A stretch of DNA of 5,091 nt from Clostridia bacterium (lineage in GTDB: Bacteria > Bacillota > Clostridia > Oscillospirales > Acutalibacteraceae): contig JAFOCH010000088.1 in assembly GCA_017381395.1 (NCBI GenBank), positions 1 through 5,091 on the forward strand, given 5' to 3'. The notes below the pieces were generated by a model, which ran no database searches, was not told the origin of the DNA, and was given only the letters and a program-made list of their open reading frames with translations. Made by a program: the position numbers and the translations under genes. Of this stretch, positions 1 through 5,091 are shown one piece after another (the stretch's first letter is position 1; each line of letters starts with the position of its first letter).

Positions 1-824
1 ACCAACTCGTCATTGAAATAAAGATTAAACCGTACGTCATACAAATTCGGAGTTTCGGGTGACCATTCGTGAAAATCTGTATCATTCTTAAACGAAACGG
101 TTAAGCCATTAGCTCCCGGATTCAACTTTGTTTTTGTTTCCGAAATGAGCTTACCCTCGAATGAAATTATAGTTTCGGCAAAGCATTGATTTCGAGCAAG
201 CTGCGAGCCAACCAAGCTCAAATCATATTCGAATCTGACAGATTTATTGTCATAGTCGGGTACAATTTTGACGTGATTAAAGCGTTTATCGTTCGCTCTT
301 TCGAGCCAAACCGTTTTCCAAATTCCAGTCGTTTGAACATACCAGCAGGCAAAATTCTCTGTACGATAGCGTTGCTTTCCACGCGGTTGCTCAAGGGACA
401 ACGAGTCCTCTACCTTTACCGTAATATCGTTTTCACCAACAGAAACGAAATTAGTAATATCGAAGGAAAAGCGGTGGTATCCGCCCCTGTTTTCGCCGAC
501 AAATTTACCGTTTACCCATACCTTTGTATAAAAGTCGCTACCCTCAAAATGAAGCAAAGTTCCTTCTTTTATATCGAAGGCAGATACAATAAACTTACGA
601 TTGTACCAAACGGAACTATGAACGCTCTCGTCACCGATTCCGCTCATTTTTGTTTCATAAGTAAATGGGACGTTTATTGTATTTTCACAAGGAAAAACCG
701 CATAATATTCACTTTTTTCTCCGATGTTTTCATCATCAAAAATAAAGTTCCACTCGCCATTTAAATTAAGCCAGTTATCACGTTTAAATTGCGGTCTCGG
801 ATATTTCAAATCAAAATTTTTCAC
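1..824 (-). CDS. Family 2 glycoside hydrolase (beta-galactosidase/beta-glucuronidase type), N-terminal part only
   Basis: The minus strand is open from position 824 to the window edge and encodes 274 residues of a longer protein. Residues about 8-176 match the GH2 sugar-binding jelly-roll domain: YPRPQFKRDNW followed by LNGEWNF (8-27), a VPF...SGIG stretch (52-64), VWYNRKF (72-78), GGYHRFSFDIT (114-124), PRGKQ (147-151) and TTGIWKTVWLE (165-175). Residues from about 180 onward begin the immunoglobulin-like beta-sandwich. The catalytic TIM barrel with its two glutamates lies beyond the window, so activity and substrate cannot be read here; GH2 members cleave beta-galactosides, beta-glucuronides or beta-mannosides. 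No signal peptide is visible, which suggests a cytoplasmic enzyme acting on imported oligosaccharides (inference). I chose the GTG at 824-822, 9 nt after AGGAAG; the adjacent TTG at 827-825 is an alternative, and a stop at 833-831 excludes anything further upstream. The plus-strand reading frame over this stretch is a shadow. Confidence 0.9.
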   Translation of the reverse strand, partial: MKNFDLKYPRPQFKRDNWLNLNGEWNFIFDDENIGEKSEYYAVFPCENTINVPFTYETKMSGIGDESVHSSVWYNRKFIVSAFDIKEGTLLHFEGSDFYTKVWVNGKFVGENRGGYHRFSFDITNFVSVGENDITVKVEDSLSLEQPRGKQRYRTENFACWYVQTTGIWKTVWLERANDKRFNHVKIVPDYDNKSVRFEYDLSLVGSQLARNQCFAETIISFEGKLISETKTKLNPGANGLTVSFKNDTDFHEWSPETPNLYDVRFNLYFNDEL

Positions 825-833
825 CAATAATCA

Positions 834-840
834 CTTCCTC
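834..840 (-). promoter_or_regulatory. Ribosome-binding site of the GH2 gene
   Basis: On the minus strand the sequence reads GAGGAAG, a good Shine-Dalgarno match. It is 9 nt from the GTG start and 6 nt from the neighbouring TTG, so it supports a non-ATG start but does not decide between the two. It lies only 11 nt from the base of the terminator hairpin at 852-896. Confidence 0.7.
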
Positions 841-851
841 GATGTATAAAT

Positions 852-896
852 AAAAAAGCTAAATCCTTTTATTAAATCAAGGATTTAGCTTTTTTT
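852..896 (-). terminator. Rho-independent terminator behind tRNA-Ala
   Basis: A perfect 17-bp inverted repeat (852-868 paired with 879-895) encloses a 10-nt loop. The core of each arm is GCTAAATCCTT or its complement. On the minus strand the hairpin ends in six T residues followed by ATTTA, the classical intrinsic-terminator form. It starts 5 nt after the encoded CCA of the tRNA, so its evident job is to end the tRNA transcript. It also lies directly ahead of the GH2 ribosome-binding site. Because both arms end in A or T runs it could act in both directions, but there is no plus-strand gene for it to terminate. Confidence 0.9.
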
Positions 897-900
897 GTAT

Positions 901-976
<76 letters not shown>

Positions 977-1004
977 AAATATTTAACTTTCTGCGACAGA
1001 AATA

Positions 1005-1032
1005 ATTATATCAAACTATCGGCGTTTGTCAA
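1005..1032 (-). promoter_or_regulatory. Sigma-A promoter of tRNA-Ala
   Basis: On the minus strand a perfect TTGACA (1032-1027) and a perfect TATAAT (1010-1005) are separated by 16 bp. Transcription should begin near position 998, giving a leader of about 20 nt before the mature tRNA end at 976. A full consensus match is typical of stable RNA genes. Confidence 0.88.
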
Positions 1033-1044
1033 GCAAAATTTATC

Positions 1045-1073
1045 TTGAAAGTCGGCATATTTAATGTTATTAT
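1045..1073 (+). promoter_or_regulatory. Probable sigma-A promoter of the cohesin-like gene
   Basis: TTGAAA (1045-1050) and TATTAT (1068-1073) are separated by 17 bp, each one mismatch from consensus. Start of transcription would be near 1080, leaving an untranslated leader of about 25 nt before the ATG at 1106. The -35 box is only 12 bp from the -35 box of the divergent tRNA promoter. A start near 1080 also excludes the upstream in-frame ATG at 1064 as the real start. Confidence 0.65.
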
Positions 1074-1094
1074 ATATAGGTGTAAATTTTTATG

Positions 1095-1100
1095 AGGTGA
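1095..1100 (+). promoter_or_regulatory. Ribosome-binding site that fixes the start at 1106
   Basis: AGGTGA, five nucleotides before the ATG at 1106, is a good Shine-Dalgarno site. The in-frame ATG at 1064 has no such site, and using it would place 14 residues in front of a normal signal peptide. Confidence 0.75.
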
Positions 1101-1105
1101 TTACA

Positions 1106-2068
1106 ATGAAATTTGTTAAAAATATTATCTCGATTATATGCTGTTTAGCTGTTCTCTGCGCTATGTTTATTTCAGGCACAATTACTGCTAGTGCAGCTAA
1201 CGACGTAAAAGTAGAAATTATCAGCAGCGCAATCAAAGCTGAACCGGGCGATAGATTCTTGGTTAGTTACAGCTTCAAAAATGCTGATGAATATAAATAC
1301 GGCTTGACCGCCTTTACCGGTATCTTGAAATTCGATTCATCAAAGGTTCGCTGTACAAAGGCAACCCACAGCTCATTTGATAACTCATTTTTCACAACTA
1401 ATAAGAGTTTGGATGGCGAGATTAGAACTCTTTACGCATACGCAAACCTTAATAAAAAGCCTGGTGTTAATAGCGATGCCGCCTTTGTTACCTACGAATT
1501 TTTGGTAAAAAAAGGCGCCGTAGGTGATGTTAAATTCGCGCTCAGTTTCGATACTGTGGTTACCACCGATTATGACAAGGAGCCAGTAGAAAACATTACG
1601 TTAACCTACGACACCCCATCATGTATTGTAAAAATTGTCAATCCTGGCGCAGAATCCACTTCAAGCCAAGCTACTTCTAGCAGCGCTACAAGTAACACTA
1701 CATCAAGCAAACCCACCTCATCCGCTACATCGTCAAACACAGGTACTAATTCAAGCAGCAAGGCACCTACCTCAAGCTCGACCGAAGGCAACACAACTGT
1801 AAAGGATGAATACCTCAATCCCAACTTTACAAGCAGTAATATTGCTGACGGTGACGAACAGCAGATTGACAATGCAACAGATACAAGCGCAATTCAAAGT
1901 CAGCTTACCGAAAGCGCAGAAAACATGATTTCAAAGGAACTGTCCGAATCTGAAAAGGATGATTCAGGTTCGCCAATTTTCATGTTTATAATAATCGCAG
2001 TCATCGGTTTGGCTGCTGCAATAGGACTTATAATTACCCTGATAATTTTGGCAAGAAAGAAAAAATAA
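1106..2068 (+). CDS. Secreted membrane-anchored protein with cohesin-like domain and Ser/Thr-rich linker
   Basis: The 320-residue protein has a clear modular plan. Residues 1-31 are a Sec signal peptide: basic start MKFVK, hydrophobic core, and TASAA before the mature ND. Residues about 33-179 form a predicted beta-sandwich resembling cohesin or related carbohydrate-module folds: VKVEIISS, then EPGDRFLVSYSF (46-57), then TGILKFDSSKV (71-81), then AFVTYEFLVKKG (126-137), ending in CIVKIVN (173-179). Residues 184-226 are a low-complexity Ser/Thr linker, and 227-288 are an acidic, probably disordered stretch. Residues 291-316 are a transmembrane helix followed by RKKK at the very end, so the protein stays in the membrane with its domain outside. 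There is no LPXTG sortase motif. A cohesin would bind a dockerin on a secreted enzyme and hold it at the cell surface, but the similarity is by fold pattern and the partner is unknown. An alternative is another adhesion or carbohydrate-binding beta-sandwich. The gene is monocistronic, with its own promoter and terminator. Confidence 0.85.
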   Translation: MKFVKNIISIICCLAVLCAMFISGTITASAANDVKVEIISSAIKAEPGDRFLVSYSFKNADEYKYGLTAFTGILKFDSSKVRCTKATHSSFDNSFFTTNKSLDGEIRTLYAYANLNKKPGVNSDAAFVTYEFLVKKGAVGDVKFALSFDTVVTTDYDKEPVENITLTYDTPSCIVKIVNPGAESTSSQATSSSATSNTTSSKPTSSATSSNTGTNSSSKAPTSSSTEGNTTVKDEYLNPNFTSSNIADGDEQQIDNATDTSAIQSQLTESAENMISKELSESEKDDSGSPIFMFIIIAVIGLAAAIGLIITLIILARKKK

Positions 2069-2073
2069 TAATT

Positions 2074-2110
2074 TAGCCGTCATCTCATATCGAAATGACG
2101 GCTATTTTTT
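2074..2110 (+). terminator. Terminator between converging genes
   Basis: A perfect 10-bp stem (2074-2083, TAGCCGTCAT, paired with 2095-2104) with an 11-nt loop is followed by six T residues at 2105-2110. It starts 5 nt after the stop of the cohesin-like gene. Read on the minus strand, the same hairpin is followed by AAATTATTATTTTTT, so it probably also ends the mntP transcript, whose stop lies 6 nt away. Confidence 0.88.
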
Positions 2111-2116
2111 ATTATT

Positions 2117-2704
2117 TTATATGATACCAAAGTGTTCAAGCAATATTTTAAGGCCTAGTAAAATCAGGATTGCTCCACCTGCAAATTCGGCCTTTGATTT
2201 ATATTTTGAGCCGAATACGTTTCCAATTTTGACACCAATGCAGGAAAGTATAAAGGTTACTATACCAATAATTACTACGGCAATTAAGGTATTTATCAGT
2301 GCGGATGCGGCGATTAACTTAACAGGTACGCAGGCAAAGGTTATTCCGACAGCCAATGCATCAATACTGGTAGCAACCGCCATTAAAAACATAGTTTTTA
2401 AATCAAATGCTTCTGACGTTTCCTCATCGTCCTTACCAAGCGATTCCTTAATCATATTAGCACCGATGAGGGACAACAAAATAAACGCAATCCAAGGCGC
2501 AATATTAGTTATGTATGAAGCAAAGCTTGTGCCCAAAACATAACCAATAAAGGGCATTAAACCCTGAAATCCGCCAAACCAAACGCCGCAAATAATAGCG
2601 TGTTTCAACTTTAATCTTTTTGTGGCAAGGCCCTTGCAAACAGATACGGCAAAGGCATCCATCGACAGACCAAGAGCCAGTAAAAGAAGTTCAACTATTC
2701 CCAT
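2117..2704 (-). CDS. mntP: Manganese efflux pump MntP
   Basis: The 195-residue integral membrane protein has the length and repeat structure of MntP (formerly YebN, DUF204), which exports Mn2+ and protects against manganese excess. About six hydrophobic segments are visible. The family's two repeated signature motifs are intact: LGLSMDAFAVSVCKG near residues 11-25 and ATSIDALAVG at 111-120, with conserved aspartates D16 and D115 expected to take part in metal transport. A third conserved stretch, AEFAGGAILILLGLKIL, lies at 172-188. The loop at 89-100 between the halves is acidic. The ATG at 2704 follows GGAGAG (2716-2711) with 6-nt spacing. It lies downstream of oadB in the same direction but behind a terminator hairpin that touches its ribosome-binding site. 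The 65-nt gap leaves no room for the yybP-ykoY manganese riboswitch that often controls this family. Confidence 0.95.
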   Translation of the reverse strand: MGIVELLLLALGLSMDAFAVSVCKGLATKRLKLKHAIICGVWFGGFQGLMPFIGYVLGTSFASYITNIAPWIAFILLSLIGANMIKESLGKDDEETSEAFDLKTMFLMAVATSIDALAVGITFACVPVKLIAASALINTLIAVVIIGIVTFILSCIGVKIGNVFGSKYKSKAEFAGGAILILLGLKILLEHFGII

Positions 2705-2721
2705 TATAATCTCTCCAAAGT

Positions 2722-2758
2722 AAAAAAGCTTTTGCTAAAATATATGCAAAAGCTTTTT
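2722..2758 (-). terminator. Hairpin terminator between oadB and mntP
   Basis: A perfect 13-bp stem (2723-2735 paired with 2746-2758, core AAAAGCTTTTGC) with a 10-nt A/T loop ends, on the minus strand, in a run of six T residues (2727-2722). It begins 11 nt after the oadB stop and so should end the galT-oadG-oadB transcript. Only five bases separate its T run from the mntP ribosome-binding site, so it may act as a partial terminator that sets a lower level of mntP read-through. Confidence 0.82.
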
Positions 2759-2769
2759 ATATTTATAAT

Positions 2770-3987
2770 TTAACCGAAAAGGTTTATAAGTACACCTGCG
2801 GCTACGGCCGAGCCGATAACTCCGGCTACGTTGGGGCCCATAGCATGCATAAGCAGGAAGTTACCCGGGTCATACTGCTGACCAATTTTTTGCGATACAC
2901 GGGCAGCCATAGGAACGGCCGAAACACCTGCCGAGCCAATAAGCGGATTTACCTTTCCTCCGGTTAAGAGGTACATAAGCTTGCCGAGTAAAATACCGCC
3001 TGTTGTACCGAAGGCAAAAGCAGCAAGTCCCATTCCAACGATTCCAAGAGTTTCGAGATTAAGGAAGCTTGCGCCGTTAGTTGTTGCACCGACGGTAATT
3101 CCGAGGAATATGGTAACAATATTCATAAGCTCATTTTGAGCAGTTTTGCATATACGGTCAACTACTCCGCTTTCTTTCATAAGGTTTCCGAGCATAAGCA
3201 TACCAACGAGAACGGCTGCTGACGGAAGAAGAAGCGAAACAATAATTGTAACTGCGATCGGGAAAATAATTTTTTCCGTCTTTGATACTGTGCGCAAGGT
3301 TTCCATTCGTACCTTGCGTTCTTTTTCGGTGGTAAGCAATTTCATAATCGGCGGCTGAATTACAGGAATGAGCGCCATATATGAGTAAGCGGCAACAGCA
3401 ATCGGGCCGAGATATTTCGGTGCCAATTTTGACGTAACGAAAATAGCAGTCGGGCCGTCGGCACCACCAATAATTCCGATTGAAGAAGCAACATTTGAAT
3501 CAAAACCGATGAAAAGTGCACCAACAAATGCTACGAAAATACCGAGCTGTGCTGCGGCACCTAATAGCAAGCTCTTAGGATTGCTGATAAGCGGTGAAAA
3601 GTCGGTCATACAGCCGATTCCAAGGAAGATGAGCGGCGGGTAAATACCAAGCTTTACACCAAGATAGAGAATATCAAGCAATCCGCCCTCTTTTAGCACC
3701 TGACCAACCATCAAATGACCGTCAGCCGTCCAAAATTCGAGATTCGACGTATCGAAATATTCGGGGTGATACAGTCCTGCACCAGGCAGGTTTGCCAAAA
3801 GCATACCAAAAGCAATCGGTAAAAGCAAAAGCGGCTCAAACTGAAACTTTATTGCCAAAACAAGCAGACCACAAGCAACGGCAATCATGATCAGATTCTT
3901 ATACCCGTCACCGACAAAAAACTGTGCAAATCCGGATTCCGAAAGAATACCGGTTACAGTTTGTATAAAACTATCCCATATATTCAT
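2770..3987 (-). CDS. oadB: Na+-translocating decarboxylase, beta subunit (membrane Na+ channel)
   Basis: The 405-residue polytopic membrane protein matches the OadB/MmdB/GcdB family. These subunits take CO2 from carboxybiotin, consuming a proton, and use the energy to pump Na+ out of the cell. The signature GGADGPTAIFVTSKLAP occupies 174-190, with the key aspartate at D177. Relative to Klebsiella OadB (D203, Y229, N373, G377, S382, R389) the functional residues fall at exactly the same spacing: D177, Y203, N347, G351, S356 and R363. The channel therefore appears intact. The N-terminus is somewhat shorter than the Klebsiella protein, as is usual for Bacillota forms. The ATG at 3987 follows AGGAG (4000-3996) with 8-nt spacing. 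The oadG stop is 20 nt upstream, so the two genes are co-transcribed. Which acid is decarboxylated (oxaloacetate, methylmalonyl-CoA or glutaconyl-CoA) depends on an alpha subunit that is not in the window. Confidence 0.95.
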   Translation of the reverse strand: MNIWDSFIQTVTGILSESGFAQFFVGDGYKNLIMIAVACGLLVLAIKFQFEPLLLLPIAFGMLLANLPGAGLYHPEYFDTSNLEFWTADGHLMVGQVLKEGGLLDILYLGVKLGIYPPLIFLGIGCMTDFSPLISNPKSLLLGAAAQLGIFVAFVGALFIGFDSNVASSIGIIGGADGPTAIFVTSKLAPKYLGPIAVAAYSYMALIPVIQPPIMKLLTTEKERKVRMETLRTVSKTEKIIFPIAVTIIVSLLLPSAAVLVGMLMLGNLMKESGVVDRICKTAQNELMNIVTIFLGITVGATTNGASFLNLETLGIVGMGLAAFAFGTTGGILLGKLMYLLTGGKVNPLIGSAGVSAVPMAARVSQKIGQQYDPGNFLLMHAMGPNVAGVIGSAVAAGVLINLFG

Positions 3988-4007
3988 ATCTCAATCTCCT
4001 AATTCTT

Positions 4008-4421
4008 TTAAAAGGCGCGTACGTTATCGCGAATACCTGCGTTTGCCCATGCTGAACGACCAACAGATGACGGACGAATTGAACGAACAACTGCCTTCTT
4101 TCCTGTTCCTTCGTACATCATGGCAACAGCGGCAGATATTACTGCAATTACTTCCTCATCGTCAACGTTAGATGAGGTATTAACTACGCTCTTTACCGAT
4201 GAAGGTTCTGGTACCTTTTTTACCTTAGATGCTTTTTCAATTTTTGCTTTTTTGTCACTTTCGCCGTTTCCAACCTTTGCAAAAAGGCCAAAAATTGCAA
4301 TCATGACAACAAGAATTAAAAGCATACCGAAAACAATAGCAATTCCCGAAAATGTAGTAATTGTCGATAACTCGCCCTTTGTCATTTTAGAAGCATCGAT
4401 AGCAAGTTGAGTGAAGTACAT
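4008..4421 (-). CDS. oadG: Na+-translocating decarboxylase, small anchor subunit (OadG gamma / MmdD delta family)
   Basis: The 137-residue protein has the architecture of the OadG/MmdD family, which links the soluble carboxyltransferase to the membrane beta subunit. A single transmembrane helix spans about residues 23-48. A Lys-rich, then Ser/Pro/Val-rich linker follows at 52-86. A conserved C-terminal segment follows at 87-137, with DDEEVIAVISAAVAMM (87-102), KKAVVRSIRP (108-117) and SAWANAGIRDNVRAF at the end, resembling the usual W-x(n)-GR-x-E type family tail. The ATG at 4421 follows GGAGG, which is embedded in the last codons of galT; the galT stop is only 4 nt upstream, so translation is probably coupled. 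No biotin-carrier gene lies between oadG and oadB, although other operons of this kind often carry one there. The name oadG rather than mmdD is a convenience; the substrate is unknown. Confidence 0.85.
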   Translation of the reverse strand: MYFTQLAIDASKMTKGELSTITTFSGIAIVFGMLLILVVMIAIFGLFAKVGNGESDKKAKIEKASKVKKVPEPSSVKSVVNTSSNVDDEEVIAVISAAVAMMYEGTGKKAVVRSIRPSSVGRSAWANAGIRDNVRAF

Positions 4422-4425
4422 TTAA

Positions 4426-5091
4426 TTAGTCCTCCATTGTTGATTTAAACTTTGCGAGTGCGGCTCTAAGTTCCTCGGCCTTTTCCTCAGGAGCGGTCGG
4501 GTTGCAATGAGCCCACGCACCTGTTTCCGACGAAGCGTTAAATTTCTGCTTATCAGCTGAGCGCATCGGCGGGAAAAACTCGATATGGAAATGATAATAA
4601 TCAGATGTATCTTCTGTATTTACGGGTGCATTATGCATGCACATCATGTACGGGAACTTGTAATCAAACAAGCTGTCAAGCATTCCTGTTGTGAGCTTTA
4701 ATGTTTCGGCGAGTGAACGCTTTTCATCAGCGGTAAACTCGGTAATTTTTCCAACGTGACGCTTTGACATAATATAAACGCCGTAGGGATACTCAACAAA
4801 GAACGGAAGTATAACAGCAAAATGTTCGTTTTCAAAAACAACGCGCTTTTCTTCCTTCTTTTCCTGGTCGTTCATTTCGCAGAAAATGCACTTTCCGTTT
4901 TCTTCGTAAAATTCCTTTGCTGCCTCAACTTCGAGCTGCAACTTCTTCGGAACAACGGAATAGCCATAAATCTGACCGTGAGGATGCGGCATTGATACAC
5001 CTACAACCTCGCCTCTGTTCTCGAAAATAAAGACGTATTTGATATTTTCGTCCTTTGAAATTTCGGTAAATCTATCAACCCAGAGGTCAAC
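4426..5091 (-). CDS. galT: Galactose-1-phosphate uridylyltransferase GalT, N-terminus cut by the window edge
   Basis: The minus strand is open from the right edge, encoding 221 residues and a stop at 4428-4426; the ATG at 4992 is internal, because the frame upstream continues the family motif FENRGEVVGVS. GalT exchanges UMP between UDP-glucose and galactose-1-phosphate in the Leloir pathway in the cytoplasm. The active-site motif SMPHPHGQIYGY is at fragment residues 33-44; its second histidine (H38) matches the nucleophile H166 of the E. coli enzyme. Candidate metal ligands also fit the E. coli pattern: E54 (E182), H153 in MHNAP (H281), and H167 and H169 in HFHIEFF (H296, H298). A CxxC pair (C68, C71) lies in the second HIT-like domain. 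The end, PPMRSADKQKF to EELRAAL, is typical of the family's C-terminus. About 110 N-terminal residues are missing off the right edge. The stop lies 4 nt before oadG. Confidence 0.96.
   Translation of the reverse strand, partial: VDLWVDRFTEISKDENIKYVFIFENRGEVVGVSMPHPHGQIYGYSVVPKKLQLEVEAAKEFYEENGKCIFCEMNDQEKKEEKRVVFENEHFAVILPFFVEYPYGVYIMSKRHVGKITEFTADEKRSLAETLKLTTGMLDSLFDYKFPYMMCMHNAPVNTEDTSDYYHFHIEFFPPMRSADKQKFNASSETGAWAHCNPTAPEEKAEELRAALAKFKSTMED
4431..4435 (-). promoter_or_regulatory. oadG ribosome-binding site inside the end of galT
   Basis: GGAGG on the minus strand lies within the galT codons for Met-Glu-Asp just before the stop, 9 nt from the oadG ATG. The overlap ties oadG translation to ribosomes finishing galT. 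Confidence 0.75.

Noticed and set aside
186..764. Plus-strand open frame of 192 codons opposite the GH2 gene
   Set aside because: The minus strand here encodes a continuous, recognisable GH2 N-terminal domain; the plus-strand translation has no family features and no ribosome-binding site.
977..1063. tRNA-adjacent site as an attachment site for an integrated element
   Set aside because: No integrase gene and no duplicated tRNA 3' segment is visible in the window; the neighbouring genes look like ordinary chromosomal genes.
1064..1105. Longer start for the cohesin-like protein at the ATG at 1064
   Set aside because: It overlaps the -10 region of the likely promoter, has no Shine-Dalgarno, and would put 14 residues before a complete signal peptide; the ATG at 1106 has AGGTGA at ideal spacing.
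1655..1783. Possible DNA repeat array in the Ser/Thr-coding stretch
   Set aside because: The protein is repetitive (TSS-type), but the codons vary and no regular nucleotide unit or spacer is present; it is a normal low-complexity linker.
4120..4410. Plus-strand open frame opposite oadG, and similar ones opposite oadB and mntP
   Set aside because: They mirror well-supported membrane-protein genes and show no independent start signals or domains.

Overview
The window looks like an anaerobic, low-GC Bacillota chromosome, most likely a gut or rumen Clostridia (Ruminococcaceae/Oscillospiraceae-like). The grounds are A+T-rich DNA, strong AGGAGG-type Shine-Dalgarno sites, consensus sigma-A promoters, a Na+-pumping decarboxylase membrane module, and a secreted cohesin-like protein with a Ser/Thr linker. 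The taxonomic guess is inference from gene types only. Almost everything is ordinary chromosomal content. I found no CRISPR array, transposase, phage gene or clearly new defence or mobile system.

Layout from left to right. (1) Positions 1-824, minus strand: the N-terminal 274 residues of a family 2 glycoside hydrolase; the catalytic barrel lies off the left edge. (2) Positions 852-896: a strong hairpin terminator. (3) Positions 901-976, minus strand: tRNA-Ala(GGC) with an encoded CCA, driven by a perfect TTGACA/TATAAT promoter. (4) Positions 1106-2068, plus strand: a secreted, membrane-anchored protein with a cohesin-like domain, transcribed divergently from the tRNA. (5) Positions 2074-2110: a terminator shared by two converging genes. 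(6) Positions 2117-2704, minus strand: mntP, a manganese exporter. (7) Positions 2722-2758: a terminator between mntP and the upstream oadB. (8) Positions 2770-5091, minus strand: a tightly packed galT-oadG-oadB operon whose galT runs off the right edge.

How the parts may work together. OadG and OadB are the small anchor subunit and the Na+-channel subunit of a biotin-dependent Na+-pumping decarboxylase. The carboxyltransferase and biotin-carrier subunits are not in the window. GalT belongs to the Leloir galactose pathway, and the GH2 enzyme may release galactose or a related sugar, so carbohydrate breakdown is a loose common theme. The cohesin-like surface protein would fit a polysaccharide degrader that displays dockerin-bearing enzymes, but this is unproven.

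The points most worth a second look are the cohesin-like protein, the fusion of galT with an Oad module in one translationally coupled operon, and two genes (GH2 and mntP) whose ribosome-binding sites sit directly behind a strong terminator hairpin with almost no room for their own promoter.
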